Positions 1 to 10,959 of a DNA stretch of 24,049 nucleotides are shown piece after piece. A model generated the notes under the pieces. That model did not search any database, had not been told where the DNA came from, and saw only the letters and a list, made by a program, of their open reading frames with translations. Numbering within the stretch: position 1 is the first letter of the stretch; each line of letters starts with the position of its first letter. Position numbers and translations under genes: made by a program. The DNA is from Apostichopus californicus. Taxonomy: Eukaryota; Echinodermata; Holothuroidea; Aspidochirotida; Stichopodidae. The DNA lies in the NCBI GenBank assembly GCA_020650975.1, contig JAIPMN010007620.1, positions 437 through 24,485 of the forward strand, given 5' to 3'.

Positions 1-41
1 GCCCCCCCCCCCCCAGATGGAAAAGTCTGGCTACGCCACTG
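1..41 (-). mobile_element. Terminus of a hAT-like DNA element (cut by window edge)
   Basis: The first 41 bases are a C-tract followed by a motif that reads CAGTGGCGTAGCCAGA from position 41 on the minus strand. The element at 19212 carries a very similar end (CAGGGGCGTAGCGAAG) and has 8-bp flanking duplications. hAT elements typically have CAG-initiated ends and 8-bp target duplications, so I read this as the right end of a hAT-type or MITE copy whose body lies before the window. The candidate duplicated target on this side is the next 8 bases (actgctac); its partner is not visible. Confidence 0.5.
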
Positions 42-2290
42 ACTGCTACCCATCATGTTACACATGTCTTCTTTGTCCTCTGCCTTCATATAGTACCTAA
101 CCAAATACTCTTCCACAAAGAAATAGGGCTTATAGTTTTAGTGATTGTGGAAAGGTTTATTCCCAATGGAGTCTTTATTCCTGTTGTATGTTGTTAAACT
201 GAGATAACATGTTCATGAGTATAAGTTAACCAACATGTTAGTTGCTTGTATAATAATTTTAAGTTGGTATCCTTTCACTTTGTGAAGGGGTTGGCTACTG
301 AACTACTTTTACTCTCAGAGCCATGTGCTTCATTCCTTCACTTATCCTTTGTTAGAGAAGACATTGTATTAATTGTTTTGTGAGAGGATGTTCAACCATT
401 TTTTTGAATAAAGAGTCTAATTCAGTGTATCTTGGTGAGTTATTTCATATTGATTATAAGTTAAATTTTACTTAATGGCATATGCTGTAAGGATTATTAT
501 TGTTAGAGAGAGTGGGATGGGGATATTAATGAGCTTCTCTCAAAGAGGAATTGATTTCTGCCATGTGGTGGAGCATTCATACATATTGTTAGGTGACAGT
601 AAGTTAGTAGGGGGTAATTAAGTCAGTGTTTTACTTGGGATGGTTTGGTTTCAAGTATAAAAGGATGTGGTGCATTTCAAACTGTTTTAATTTGATATTT
701 GTTTATTACTTTATTTACCTGCCAATTTAATATTTGAGTAGCTTCTCGGTTGTGACATTATGAGAATCATTCTTAGTTACATGGTTGAAGGGTAGTACTG
801 ACTGAGTTGATGTTTCAGTTATGATCATTTATTGTCCTCGATATTAGTTGAGGCAGAGTTAGGTTAATGATGATTCATTTACAATGTGCTTTAGCAATGT
901 TCAACTGATTGTTGTGTTCTAGGTGTTGCGGGTGTAAACATAGGAATTCCCTTGGGACTGTGTGTATAACTCAAGTATGACGATATTGGTTATTATATTT
1001 CTAGCAAATTACTTCAGTTTCAATTTTGTTTTAATCAAGTGTAATTAAGAGATTAAAGGTTTATCAACTCTGACATTTTGAAAGTTTCAGTTGTACGTCA
1101 AATTAAAGGGCTGTATATGAGCACTATGTCGAGTAAACCTAAGCATGTATGAAATACCCCTGCTGTGTATTGCTCTCAAAAGGCAAATGTTGTACCATAC
1201 TTTTTTGGAATACTTGGGCAGCTTGTGTATTGGTGCTCCTAAAAACCATATCTGACTTTACCAAGTTATGCCTAGTACTTTAAGTGTTAATTAATATGTA
1301 ATTATATGTCAAAATTCAATTAAATTTACCTTTTTAAAGCTGTTCCAGATTTGATATGGTTACATAATCATTTTCTGGTTTAGGTTCTTTTGAGCTGAGT
1401 CGTGATCCGGTGATGTGAGGATTACTGATCACTGTTGTTAGTTGACTGGGCTGGTAAGTGATGCATGCTATTTTGCAGGGTATTTCCCTAACGGTCACAA
1501 CTGTTCATGTGAGGACCTGAGGTTACATTTTAGCTGTTTTGTTTACTATTATTTTATGATTTTATCTGGCCATTAGCGAAAGGATATGTCTACGCCATGC
1601 CATTGATTTGCATTCTTCGTCATGTTACGGAAGGTGTTAATTAAATTTCATACTTCTAGTTATGTGCTAGATTGCTACTTCGGTAAATATTATCATATTC
1701 TGCTATACTCATTTTTATGGATGACGTTAATATACTACGCAAAGAGATTTGCTTTTACACTCTTCGGGTTTATGTAATATAGATGATCCAATAACTTCAT
1801 TCTTTTCTTCAATTCATTCTAGTCTTACTCAATTATTATCTTGCTATCATCACTAGAGATGAGCTATTGCAGGTTTGCTATAGTCATTTGTTCATCGCAA
1901 GATTGTCTTTACCAATTAACTGTTGTTTTATTACTTATTCATTCAAATGAGGAGTTTCACATGGCTTATCTGGATAACTGTTTAGTTCTAATTTTCTCTT
2001 CTCATTGCAGAGGCTGTTTGTTTTGTTAGATTCCTTTGTTGGCAATTATTACTTTATTATTTTTGGACTGAATAAATTGGATAAACCATGGATGTTTTAC
2101 CTCCATGGATAAACTAAGTGCTACCCTTCATCATTGTCATTTGAGTGGCATGACTCACAGCTTCCTCCCCATCCAACTAGATTCTCGAATCGCTTCACTA
2201 TCTTTTTTGTTTAGCCATCATTTATTGTCAAATCTTTTGCCATAATAACGAACTTATATAAAAACAGATATATGACACTTAATTACTGTT
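42..2290. other. No gene seen
   Basis: This is AT-rich sequence with no open frame that has recognisable protein content; the longest short frame (1841-2029, +) looks random. A plus-strand AATAAA occurs near 407, but no gene can be tied to it. The stretch could be intergenic, intronic or the untranslated end of a neighbouring gene outside the window. Confidence 0.5.
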
Positions 2291-2299
2291 TGATTACAA

Positions 2300-3385
2300 A
2301 TATTCAATATTCAAAGAGCATAGCACAATTACTAAAAGTGTCTCTTAGGAGATTGTATGATAGAGGTCCTCGATGTTTACCATGATCTAAATGTTTCTCA
2401 AATTGTAACAGAAATTTTAATTTATACAAAAATTCGTTAACGTTGGGAATGCTCAAATTTACTTTCTTCTGGATTATATAGTATTTCATATGAAAAATTA
2501 AAAAATTCAACGGATGCTGCAATAATAATTGATAGCCAAAAAACATACCAGACTTGGAAAATATAAATTGTCTATTAAAAATATGTTGCTCAACATCTTA
2601 AACAAAATCAGAAATAATTTTACACTCCCAAAATAAATAATCAATAGTCTCCTCCTTTAGGCCACAGAACATACATCGTGAATTGTCAATTAAACCCATC
2701 AAACTCAGAAGATGGTTTGTCCCAAGTATACGATGAAGAAAACGAAATTGAAAGTATTGTAAATTTGTCCACCTTAACCACTTGAAAGGAAATTGTTTAC
2801 CAAACTTTTTAAGATAATAGGGAAAATAAATTTTCCAATAATCCTCAATAGTGTCAGTATATCTCTTAACCCATGTACATTTTAAACCATTAATAAAACT
2901 GCTTATATAGATAACGTTTAATCCTTCCTCTGAAATTGAATTAATCATAACAGTATGTTTGATTTTATCGGGTTTTCTCGCCCAGATAAAGTTATACAAA
3001 ACATCATCCACAAGCTTAACAAAATAATTGGGAGGATTTGGCAAGCATTGGAATAGATACACCAATTGAGATAAAGCAAACGTTTCACCAAAATTATTTA
3101 ACTAATAGGAGTAAGGTCTCTACATGACCACAAATTCAATTCAAACTTCTTTAGTCCAAACAACTTGGGCATGAAATTAACCGAAAAATTTCATCTCCCT
3201 CATTGCAAATAACAATACCTAAAACAATTACTGGACCATCAGTCCACTTACAAAAATAATGGTCAATAAAGTGTGGTTTATGAGTAATTAAAGGACCTAG
3301 TGGAAAAACACTAGACTTATCAAAATTAATCTTAAGCCCAGAAGCCAGTTCAAAATCTGGTAAAATTTACAGCCCATTTTCACAG
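2300..3385 (-). pseudogene. Tx1/L1-like LINE ORF2 C-terminal remnant
   Basis: Read on the minus strand, this encodes the end of a non-LTR reverse transcriptase. The distal part of the RT domain (about 3340-3190) gives the LxxFxxxSGLKINxxKS signature in broken frames. It is followed by a WSCRDLTPI segment near 3120, the thumb-like segment (LPNPPNYFVKLVD, IWARKPDKIKHTV), and a cysteine motif CMFCGLKEETIDYLFWEC that matches the zinc-ribbon-like region after RT in L1/Tx1 ORF2 proteins. From 3065 to 2304 one frame is open except for a single TAA at 2600-2598, after which the C-terminal tail continues. Above 3065 there are frameshifts and stops. There is no endonuclease domain and the 5' part is missing, so it cannot be active. 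No clear poly-A or target duplication was found. The clade assignment (Tx1 versus L1) is by motif style only. Confidence 0.85.
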
Positions 3386-3394
3386 TTAATAGAA

Positions 3395-4154
3395 AACAGA
3401 CGGGTTGTGTAGAAATATATATTTTAACTGTGGGAATCAGTCATGTAAAGACTGTCCTCTCCTCAAGTTGAACCTTTTCACCGATGCTTACAAGAGCATT
3501 GAGCTTGCTTACAAGCTGCTTGTAACGCTACCTGTGTCACAAGTGGCACGTGAACGTTATTTTTCTGCCTTGAAGAGACTCAAAAACCGTTTGAAGAAGT
3601 ACAATGACACAAGAACATCTCAAGGCGTTCATGTTGATGTCTGTGGAAAAAAGGAGCTTGGCCAAACTTGACACTAAAAATATCATTGATGGTGTGGCTG
3701 CCAGAAGTAGCGAACTGCGTAGGCTCCTACTCTCGTAGATATGACATGTGCTCGTGTTATTGAACATATATATTAGTGGATTTTATTTAGGTTTCTTCAA
3801 TTTTTTCAAGCATGTTGTCACAAAATGCTTGAAAAACTAATTAAAATCTAGTCTAAATCATATATTTTTGCCTATTTTTGTTTACGTTTTTAACTTCCTC
3901 AGTTTAATCAAGTGTTGCTTTCGGAAATTACTTTTGGTTTGTTTTTTAAAGGGTTATTGTAACCTACAAAATTGAGAAATATAGCACCATTTTGCATCTA
4001 GGCATTCCTTAACTTCAAAAAAATCTCAATGAAAAAATCTCCCCTTAAGCCCCTCCCCCTGGACTGCGATCACTAGTAAGTAACATATCAATGAAAAATG
4101 GGCCGGTCTAGGTGAAAAATGATCGGGCCGGTTTTAAGATCCAGTCCGCCCCTG
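3395..4154 (+). mobile_element. 5'-truncated hAT transposon with transposase C-terminus
   Basis: The plus strand encodes the C-terminal hAT dimerisation region. It has a CxxxSCKDC segment (from about 3430), then AYKSIELAYKLLVTLPVSQV (from about 3487) and ERYFSALKRLKNRLK (to about 3595), close to the hAT hallmark 'LPVSQVxxERSFSxLKxIKxRLR'. Just after NRLK, near 3590-3597, the frame shifts by one base. The continuation TMTQEHLKAFMLMSVEK, then DTKNIIDGVAARSSELRRLL, is in the next frame and stops at TAG 3736-3738. About 415 bases downstream, CAGTCCGCCCCTG ends at 4154; on the minus strand it reads CAGGGGCGGACTG, a typical hAT-type terminus. Transposase and terminus in the right order and spacing support one element, broken on the left where it abuts the LINE remnant. 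It is not functional. Confidence 0.8.
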
Positions 4155-5690
4155 TCTATTGGGATGTTAACTGTAGGGACAGGTGAGGTGTAGTCACCAC
4201 GAGCAGAGTCTGGACAAGGTGCCAGAATTTGATGCATTTTCTTCAGCCATAATAATAAGCCTTTAGCCATAATAGAAGCCACAATAGAAGCCCTATATAG
4301 TAATAAAATATCCTGCTAGGATCGAAACGTCAGGCCAACTTACATTTACACATAATAATAAGCCAACAGATACCAAAATAGTGCACTTATAATGACCAAC
4401 ACTTCCCATAGTAACACAGTTAAAATGGAATATAAGAAATGAAATATAAAGGACAGTAGCTCACTGCACTCTGAGTATATAAAACTGAATTTCCAATATA
4501 AATTAAACATTAAGTTTACCCTACTCGATGTACCAAAATGATGTAATGGAAATCAAGAACTGAGGGCTCTTTTTAGTTTCTTACTAACCTTGGACTTAAG
4601 AAAACCTAATGCTCAGGAAGTATAAATACCAAGCAATTTCTAGGAGACACAGAAACAAAATAAACAACACTGGACAACAGAGTGAAAGGGACTGAAGTCA
4701 GAAAGATACTTTCGATAGTTAAGCCACTTCAGTCAACCATAATAATTAACTTCATTAGTGCTTTACTTACTATAAAAGGTCTTAGATAACAGATAATAAT
4801 TAAGTGTTAAGTAACAAAACATAGTTCGTGAATATAATAAGCTGAATATTTTTTCTTGGTTATCTGTTTCCTTCATGATTGTGATTGTTGGTGCTGGCTG
4901 GGGTTCCGTTTGCACCCAGTACAATATTACATCAATTTTCCCATTCGGCGGTAAGCAATTAATTAAGTCGTTTGGAGACACTTCCTTTATGTAGAATCAC
5001 AAATAAAACACTTCTGGCCTTCCTTCCAATATCACGATGGATAGCAGGAGGAAGTTCCTTCAAATGAGCAATTATAGAACACCCCGCAAGTCCAAAATTT
5101 ATACAGGAGTGGCTACATCGGCTAGGTTGGACACAAACGCTTGCAGTATTATAATGAGATAATCTTCGTTGTACTGTGTGGGCATTGTGTACACGTGTGA
5201 CGATGTAGCCAGCTTCACCGTGGACACCGTATTAGCGGAGTATTATGTTTCTTTTCTATGGTTCAAAGGTGTTAGGAATATTGATAATGGTGAAACTGGC
5301 CTCCAAACAGAGTCCTTTACTTATTTTATAGGTTCCTATAGCCGAGTGCTGTAATAATGATCAAAATAGGATTATGCTGTTGACAAGACACACATAACTC
5401 TTCTACATATAAATAAGTGATAAGCTACAAAAAGTGAGTCTTCACTGCTTGTCAGGTAGGTGTGCTCTGCTAATAAATTTGGCTAACATGCAGAACCTTC
5501 ACTACTAAAGAAGGACTTAACAGGTGTATAGTGTAGGAACCAATCTGCCAAATCAGGAGATGGCAACATCCTGCCTTATCCTAAATATACTCTTGCCACT
5601 GGTCAACTGGTACTGCTATAACATAATATGTTGGTCACTTTTCATATTCAGTAGCAAGTGAACTTGTTCACAGGGCTGTTTATGTTTATG
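4155..5690. other. No gene seen
   Basis: No convincing coding content was found on either strand. Short direct repeats of 'agccataata' occur around 4243-4270, and a 'cctgctaggatcgaaacgtcaggcc'-like stretch near 4312-4336 looks like part of an interspersed repeat, though I cannot name a family. The short frames at 4763-4981 (-) and 5169-5354 (+) show no domain. Confidence 0.45.
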
Positions 5691-5694
5691 TTTA

Positions 5695-6715
5695 ATTAAC
5701 TTATAAAGCGTACGATATCAATAAAGAAAAAGTGCATTCAGCGGCGGTGTACACAAATAATAATAATAATATTAAGTAAATACAGTACAAAAAGTTCATA
5801 CAGTCAAGAAATGTCTAAATAAAATGCTTTCTTAAAGAGGTGAGTTTTTATTCACGCTTCAATCGTTCAAAAACTATGAATAATTCGAAGAAAATCAGGT
5901 AAGCTATCCTAAGTCATGGGGGCTGCGACTGGAAACGATCTGTCTTTAAATGTTTTACGTTTAGTTACTGGAATATCAAGTACAATGCCCAAGTCAGTAG
6001 ATGAAGAACGTAAACCTGGACGAGCTTTGCGAATAGTGATTAGTTCTGTTAAATAAGGAGGAGCCAGATCATGAAGATATTTGAAGACAAACGTTGCAAT
6101 TTTATAGTGAATTCGAGCCTTGATTGGGAGCCAATGAAGTGATCGGAGAGAGTCTGAAGCACTATCAAACTTACCTTTACCCAGAACCAGCTTTGCACAT
6201 GTTCTGCACACGTTGCAACTTATTGATATCAGGAAGATCATCATATAATATATTTGAATAGTCAAGGTGAGATAGGACAAGATATGAAGCGAGCGTTTTG
6301 CGAATGTTTACGATTTAGTACTTACGGATGCTCCTAATTAATTAAGGTTAAAGAGTGCAGTTTTACATTTAGCCGTTATATGTTCACGGAAGTATAGTGT
6401 TTCATCCCAATATACTCCTAATTATTTGATTGAAGACGATTTTTTTACTAAGCTACCACTCACAGCTATGGAATCAGTGTTGCATTTTTGTATTTGTTGT
6501 TTACTTCCGAATAAAATAAACTCCGTTATTCCGGATTAAGTTTCAATTTGTTTGAGTTCATCCAAAGGTGAACTTCAGAAAAGCAGCCTTCAAAATTTGA
6601 GATCACATCTCCTTCAATAGATTGATGAAGTCCGTGGTCATCTGCATATCCCATTACGTTGATGTCAAAAGCATCAATGACACTGCCTAAAGGGCTGGCA
6701 TAAATCGAGAACGAG
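5695..6715 (-). pseudogene. CR1/L2-like LINE 3' remnant (RT C-terminus)
   Basis: The minus strand carries the C-terminal half of a Jockey/CR1/L2-group reverse transcriptase in eroded frames. In order it shows FSIYASPLG, the catalytic-box relative YADD (near 6650), WMNSNKLKLNPE, a LGVYWDETLYFREHI-like segment (about 6425-6380), the SLHWLPIKARIHYKIATFVFKYLHDLAPPYLTEL stretch in pieces (about 6145-6045), RKTFKDRSFPVAAP (about 5955-5920), and a final KTHLFKKAF near 5835. Stops and frameshifts occur throughout, for example after LNPE. Downstream, a short TTA run (5759-5771) and a 'gctttataagttaat' stretch resemble LINE 3' ends. The copy is 5'-truncated at about 6715, as is usual for target-primed insertion. 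CR1, L2 and Crack clades cannot be separated by eye. Confidence 0.83.
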
Positions 6716-6865
6716 GCTGTTGATTAACTTAACTGACACAAAATTAAACAATGGAACGATTGTTTTAGCAACAGATTATAGACGAAACAAAAGCAGCACA
6801 CCTGCTAAGATATTCTTAATTTAATTAAAATCATTTACATGTGGCATGTCATTTTGGCTGTTCTG

Positions 6866-7545
6866 TATGGGACTTTGAAAACTTGGTAGGCCCTTTTAAA
6901 ATGTTGTAGATGGGATTGAAGATATCTATTAGACATGTTTCAGATGGGAATTAGAGGACTGGGCTTTTTGACATGTTTTGAATGGACCTTGGTAGGTTTT
7001 TTTTTGACATGATTTGGGAATGGATTTGGAAGTTTTGTTTTTGGTTATGTGTTGTGTGGGATTTAGCGGGACGTTATGAGATGTGTTGGATGGGACTTGA
7101 CAGGTCTTTTTGAGATGTGCTTGATGAGACTTGGTAGGTATGTTGACATGATTTGGATGGAATGTGACAGGTCGTCCTGATGTGGGTTAAACGGGACTTG
7201 ACATGCCTTTTACACATATTTTAAGTGTGTCACTAAACAGGATTGGTCTTTTTGACATATTTAGAATTGACCTTGGCTTGTCTTTGTGACATTGAATTGA
7301 AGTCGACAGGTCATTTTTAATGTTTGAATAAAACTTGACAAGTGTTTTTGACATGTTTTGGAATGGATGTGGCATTGCTTTTGAGATGTGGGTTCGATGG
7401 GACTTAGCATGCCTTTGAGCATATTTTAAGGATGTAATTTGACAGGCCTCTTTAAGATGTTTTTGATGAGATTTGGAAGGACTGGTGTTTTAGACATGTT
7501 TTAAATGGACCTTGCCTTGCTTTATTTGGGATGCTTTGGTGTTAC
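6866..7545 (+). repeat. Degenerate minisatellite, unit about 35 bp, about 19 copies
   Basis: The plus strand shows roughly 19 diverged units of 28-44 bases, each starting near GATGGGACTTG or GAATGGACCTTGG and running into a T-rich TTTTTGACATGTTTT. Examples begin near 6866, 6909, 6944, 7090, 7126, 7395 and 7465. Copies differ by substitution and small indels, so the array is old. It begins within about 70 bases of the NXPE stop codon, and a minus-strand AATAAA lies inside its edge. Confidence 0.8.
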
Positions 7546-7608
7546 ACTTGGAGTACCTGGGATATTTAGGCACTGTTCATCCCGGCCAACTGGGTGTGGT
7601 TATTTATT
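7521..7608 (-). promoter_or_regulatory. Candidate polyadenylation signals of the NXPE gene
   Basis: Minus-strand AATAAA occurs at 7608-7603, only a few bases after the TAA stop (7613-7611), and again at 7526-7521. The second would give a 3' UTR of about 100 bases; the first seems too close to the stop to be the only one used. Neither is confirmed, and the second lies inside the minisatellite, so it could be fortuitous. Confidence 0.4.
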
Positions 7609-7610
7609 TG

Positions 7611-8412
7611 TTAACACATCATAGTTAGTAAATGGTTCATTATCTGAATGAGCGTTGGATTTAACGGGTGAATACTATCCTTTGATTGCTGTACGAGAGT
7701 CATGTCCCACACGTCTAAGAATGAAAACCTTCTATCCTGACTGAACACATCTCTTAATGTCTTCTCTCCTTGTAAAGCTATCCAATCACTGGATATAAGG
7801 ATAAACCCACCGATGGAATGTTCCCTTGTGTTAGCACTTCTGACTATCACCTTAGTCTCTGGACTTCTCTGCCAAAGTCTACCAACAGCGCTTTTAATTG
7901 CTTCTAGTCGGTCCCTGTAGAAGGTACCATCTGGAACCCCAAAGTGGGCCCAGATAGACAATATAATGAAGACATCAGGCCCACCTTCTAAGTCATCTAT
8001 TTCTTCTGCTACATACCTCAGTTTTTTGGCATTTAGCTTTCCGCTCCCTCTTATCGGGGGACCGTGGAATTTATAGCGAAGAGTTGTACCGTTTCCTACG
8101 CAGCGTTTTTCCCCAGAAATTTCAATGTTATCGCAGGTTGTACTTTCTTGCAGGTAATAATACATTTGCCTTCCTGTGGAATCTCCATAAATGTGAATGG
8201 TTTTCTTATTCATGCATGACTGGATATCATTTGGCTTGAATGATTTGAGACTGCAATGGTAAGGTTGCCATGTGTTTTTGTAGTAGTAGCCTCTAGTTTG
8301 AACAGATGACGTCACGGGAGCTAGAGTACAGGTCGGCAATGCATCTGGATCAGGCGCTGCTCCTCTAACATTGATGGATGGTAGTGACAACGTTTTCAAC
8401 TTGGTCTTCGTG
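7611..8412 (-). CDS. NXPE-family protein, exon C: PC-esterase domain (C-terminus)
   Basis: This is the terminal coding exon. Its 5' edge is a strong acceptor: a pyrimidine run ending TTTTTTCAG at 8413. It starts with the third base of a codon (phase 2), completing the AG left by exon B to give Ser. It encodes 266 further residues and ends at TAA 7613-7611. The content is the NXPE C-terminal domain: RGYYYKNTWQPYHCSLKSF, then IHIYGDSTGRQMYYYL with the GDS block (Ser310 of the assembled chain, codon 8180-8178), IILSIWAHFGVPDGTFY, SPETKVIVRSANTREH, FLDVWDMTL and DSIHP, giving the D-x-x-H pair (Asp477, His480). GDS plus DxxH is the SGNH-type Ser/Asp/His arrangement of PC-esterase domains, so catalytic residues appear retained. 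NXPE proteins are usually secreted or membrane-anchored; enzymatic substrates are not settled, so function is inferred only to family level. The open frame continues past the acceptor to 8474, but that part is intron. Confidence 0.93.
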
Positions 8413-9155
8413 CTGAAAAAAGAAGAAGAAGAAACCAGAGAGCCAGTTGACTTTGTGATTCCTTGCCAAATCATTTACTCAAAACTCGACATGTCTGACT
8501 TATGTAGAGCAAGTGAGTTAAATTTGTTCATGATCAAAATTGAATTGTCTGTTCGAACATTTAAAAAGGTCAACTTCTTTAGGGATTAAGGATTAGGAGG
8601 TAAGGGGCAATTCCCTCTAATGAATGCATTTGAATATTTTTACAAAATGTCTAGATTTTAAGTCAATTCTGACACACTTTTGATATACAGTGGAAATGTC
8701 TTGACGATGTGCAGGTGCATATAATGGAAAACTTTTGAAAGGAACATTTCTACAATCATTCTCTTTGCAAGCCTGGGTTTATTGGAGTTTTTGAAACATT
8801 GTCATGAAGGTACCCTTCGAAACAGAAGATGACGTGTCTCAACATGATCTCCTACCTTTTCTTCATGATGAAAAGCGGTAAATCTAACATTTAAGACATT
8901 TAATAAGTACCAGCTAGTTTCAGGAAAGTAGAATAGAGAATATACCGAGATTAACGAGACTTTTTTTAAGTATTCATGAGATTAACGAGACGTTTTCAAT
9001 TATTTATGTTGAATTATTTTCTGGACTAGTCACCAATGACTCTAATTACTCATTTACTTGCGGGTTACGAAGAAGGTCTCCTTGCTCCGAAGTCACTGAT
9101 AGTCCCAGGCAGCTTTCCATAAATAACTCTGAACACCCAATTATTGTCCATACAG

Positions 9156-9590
9156 AATTGTGAGGGCAAAAACTGGTAATAAAATTCTCTGTTAACATTT
9201 CTTGCTTTCTGTGTTCTTATCTCAAAGTTTAGTCATTTTCTCTCTTTATGAGGCCAGTGACACAACTCGAGTACACATGTCTGAGGTTAACACTATGTGA
9301 TCTTCATATATAATGTACACTCTGGGGATGAAGTTAATTATGTAGAACATCATCTGTAAAAATTCATTGGATACACAAACTAGATAATGCGGTGACAGAA
9401 GTTGTGACTAAAGCGATACGTAACACTCACCCGAGAGTGTACAGTATGTATGAAGGATCACATATAGTATTAACCTCAGACATGTGTACTCGAGTTGTGT
9501 CACTGCCCTCATCAAGAGAAAATTACTTAACTTTGAGATAAGAACACAGAAAGCAGGAAATTTTATTACCAGTTTTTGTCCTCACAATTG
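9156..9590. mobile_element. Inverted-repeat element (foldback/MITE-like), about 435 bp
   Basis: The left arm (9156-9328) and right arm (about 9430-9590) are near-perfect reverse complements, with a loop of about 100 bases. Shared blocks include AATTGTGAGG(g/a)CAAAAACTGG at the tips, CTTTCTGTGTTCTTATCTC, ACACAACTCGAGTACACATG, and TGTACACTC at the inner edge. The left arm has an extra segment of about 11 bases near 9195. There is no coding capacity and no clear target duplication at the tips, so the superfamily is unknown. Transcripts through this intron could fold into a hairpin with a stem of about 160 bp. Confidence 0.82.
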
Positions 9591-9995
9591 GTAAAGGAAG
9601 CAACTCCAAGATTGATTATGTCCTGATGTTTCAATATATTTAGTGTTTTGAAAATAGAACCGTTGTAATCACGCGGACCAGAGTAAAATGCGGATAAATT
9701 AAGGTGTAATGTAAAGTGCGAAGAACACTTGGGTAGTATACATTAAAATTATTTATAATACTGACTCCTTTTGCAACCTGAGAGGATAAATGATGAAGCT
9801 CTTACCAAGTGAGTTGACAGTCGATAGTTCCTTCCAGAAACTTATTTTATTCACATAATCACGAATGTGACCATTTACCTTAATATTGATATTACAATAG
9901 TCGTAATGCTTGAATCTCTTAAATGCTTTGATTTATTTAACTTATGATGACCTGCAGTATTACTATATTGTCTGGGAGAATTTCCCCTTGCATGT

Positions 9996-10498
9996 AAAAT
10001 AGTTGTGTGTAACAAGATTGTGTGTAAGATGGTTGTGCTTAAGAGGGTTGTGTGTTAGAAGGTTGTGTTAGAAGTTATGTGTAAAAATGTTGTGTGTAAG
10101 AAGGTTGTGTGTGAAAAGGTTGTGTGTAAGAAGGTTGTGTGTTAGAAGGGTGTGTATTAGAAGGTTGTGTGTTATAAGGGTGTGTGTTAGAAGGTTGTGT
10201 GTTAGAAGGGTGTGTGTAAGAAGGTTGTTTAAGAAGTTATGTGTGAAAAGGTTGTGTGTAAGAAGGTTGTGTGTTAGAAGGGTGTGTGTTAGAAGGTTGT
10301 GTTTTAGACGGGTGTGTGTTAGAAGGTTGTGTGTTAGAAGGGTGTGTGTTAGAAGGGTGTGTGTTAGAAGGTTGTGTGTTAGAAGGGTGTGTGTTAGAAG
10401 GTTGTTTGAGAAGTTATGTGTGAAAAGGTTGTGTGTAAGAAGGTTGTGTGTTAGAAGGTTGTGTGTAAGAAGGTTGCGTATTAGAAGGTTGTTTTGTG
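9996..10498 (+). repeat. 15-bp minisatellite with higher-order structure
   Basis: The units are variants of GGTTGTGTGTTAGAA, 15 bases each, in about 33 copies. Two main variants alternate (GGTTGTGTGT and GGGTGTGTGT), with TTAGAA or TAAGAA tails. A diverged unit GAAGTTATGTGT(G)AAAA marks a longer repeat at about 10071, 10233 and 10410, spacing 162 and 177 bases. Because 15 is divisible by 3, a plus-strand frame (10087-10647) stays open as a pentapeptide repeat (RRLCV/RRVCV), but this is a by-product of the repeat inside an intron. Confidence 0.9.
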
Positions 10499-10689
10499 TA
10501 GATTATTTTCATGTAAACAGTCGTGCATCACGATTCCATTGTAATATACTTTCATTTTGCTCAATTGAAGGATGTTTTTTTGTCTTTTGCCTCAGGTATG
10601 GTTGTCCTTGTCTCCCGCAAGAACACTCCTGCAACCCTCGTCGATGACTTACCAGGTAGAGACGAAAAACCTTTAATTGGGAAATCTCT

Positions 10690-10710
10690 CCCCCCCCCCC
10701 CCTCCCCCAC
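10690..10710 (+). repeat. C-rich homopolymer tract
   Basis: A run of 13 C is followed by T, five C, A and three C. It is low-complexity sequence inside the B-C intron. Such tracts recur beside DNA-element ends in this window (1-14, 19244-19257), but no terminal motif is visible here. Confidence 0.85.
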
Positions 10711-10959
10711 CCCTGCTATCTGCGGGTCGCTTCAATAGAAAAAATGGTCAGATCTAAATCCAACAACATATCATGTAGTTTCACTGGTAAATGGTAGATT
10801 TGGAAGCAGAAGAAAGTGGGCGCAGCCCTGAGTAGGAATATTTCCAGTCATTATGTAGCTACGGCAGATTGGAAAGTGCAAATGTTGTAGAATATAGAGA
10901 AGTACAGTTGTGGGATAGGAGCGGAGTAAATCTCAATGTGAAGTCCATGAAATACTCAC

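Larger units (their letters stand above)
8413..10959 (-). other. NXPE intron between exons B and C
   Basis: This is a 2,547-bp phase-2 intron with donor AG|GTGAGT (GT at 10959-10958) and acceptor TTTTTTCAG| (AG at 8414-8413). It holds a 435-bp inverted-repeat element (9156-9590), a 15-bp minisatellite (9996-10498) and a C-rich tract (10690-10710). No other coding signal was found. Confidence 0.85.

Noticed and set aside
2085-2115. Small inverted repeat around two CCATGGAT copies, considered as an RNA gene or regulatory hairpin
   Set aside because: Too short and imperfect, with no tRNA or other RNA-gene features nearby.
4088-4282. Minus-strand 64-codon frame
   Set aside because: It overlaps the hAT right terminus and has no domain; it is explained by the transposon end.
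8371-8589. Plus-strand frame starting ATGATGGATGGTAG
   Set aside because: It runs antisense over the exon C acceptor region and shows no domain.
10087-10647. Plus-strand open frame of 186 codons with a Cys/Arg pentapeptide repeat
   Set aside because: It is the translation of the 15-bp minisatellite inside an NXPE intron; the repeat length keeps the frame open and no non-repeat domain follows.
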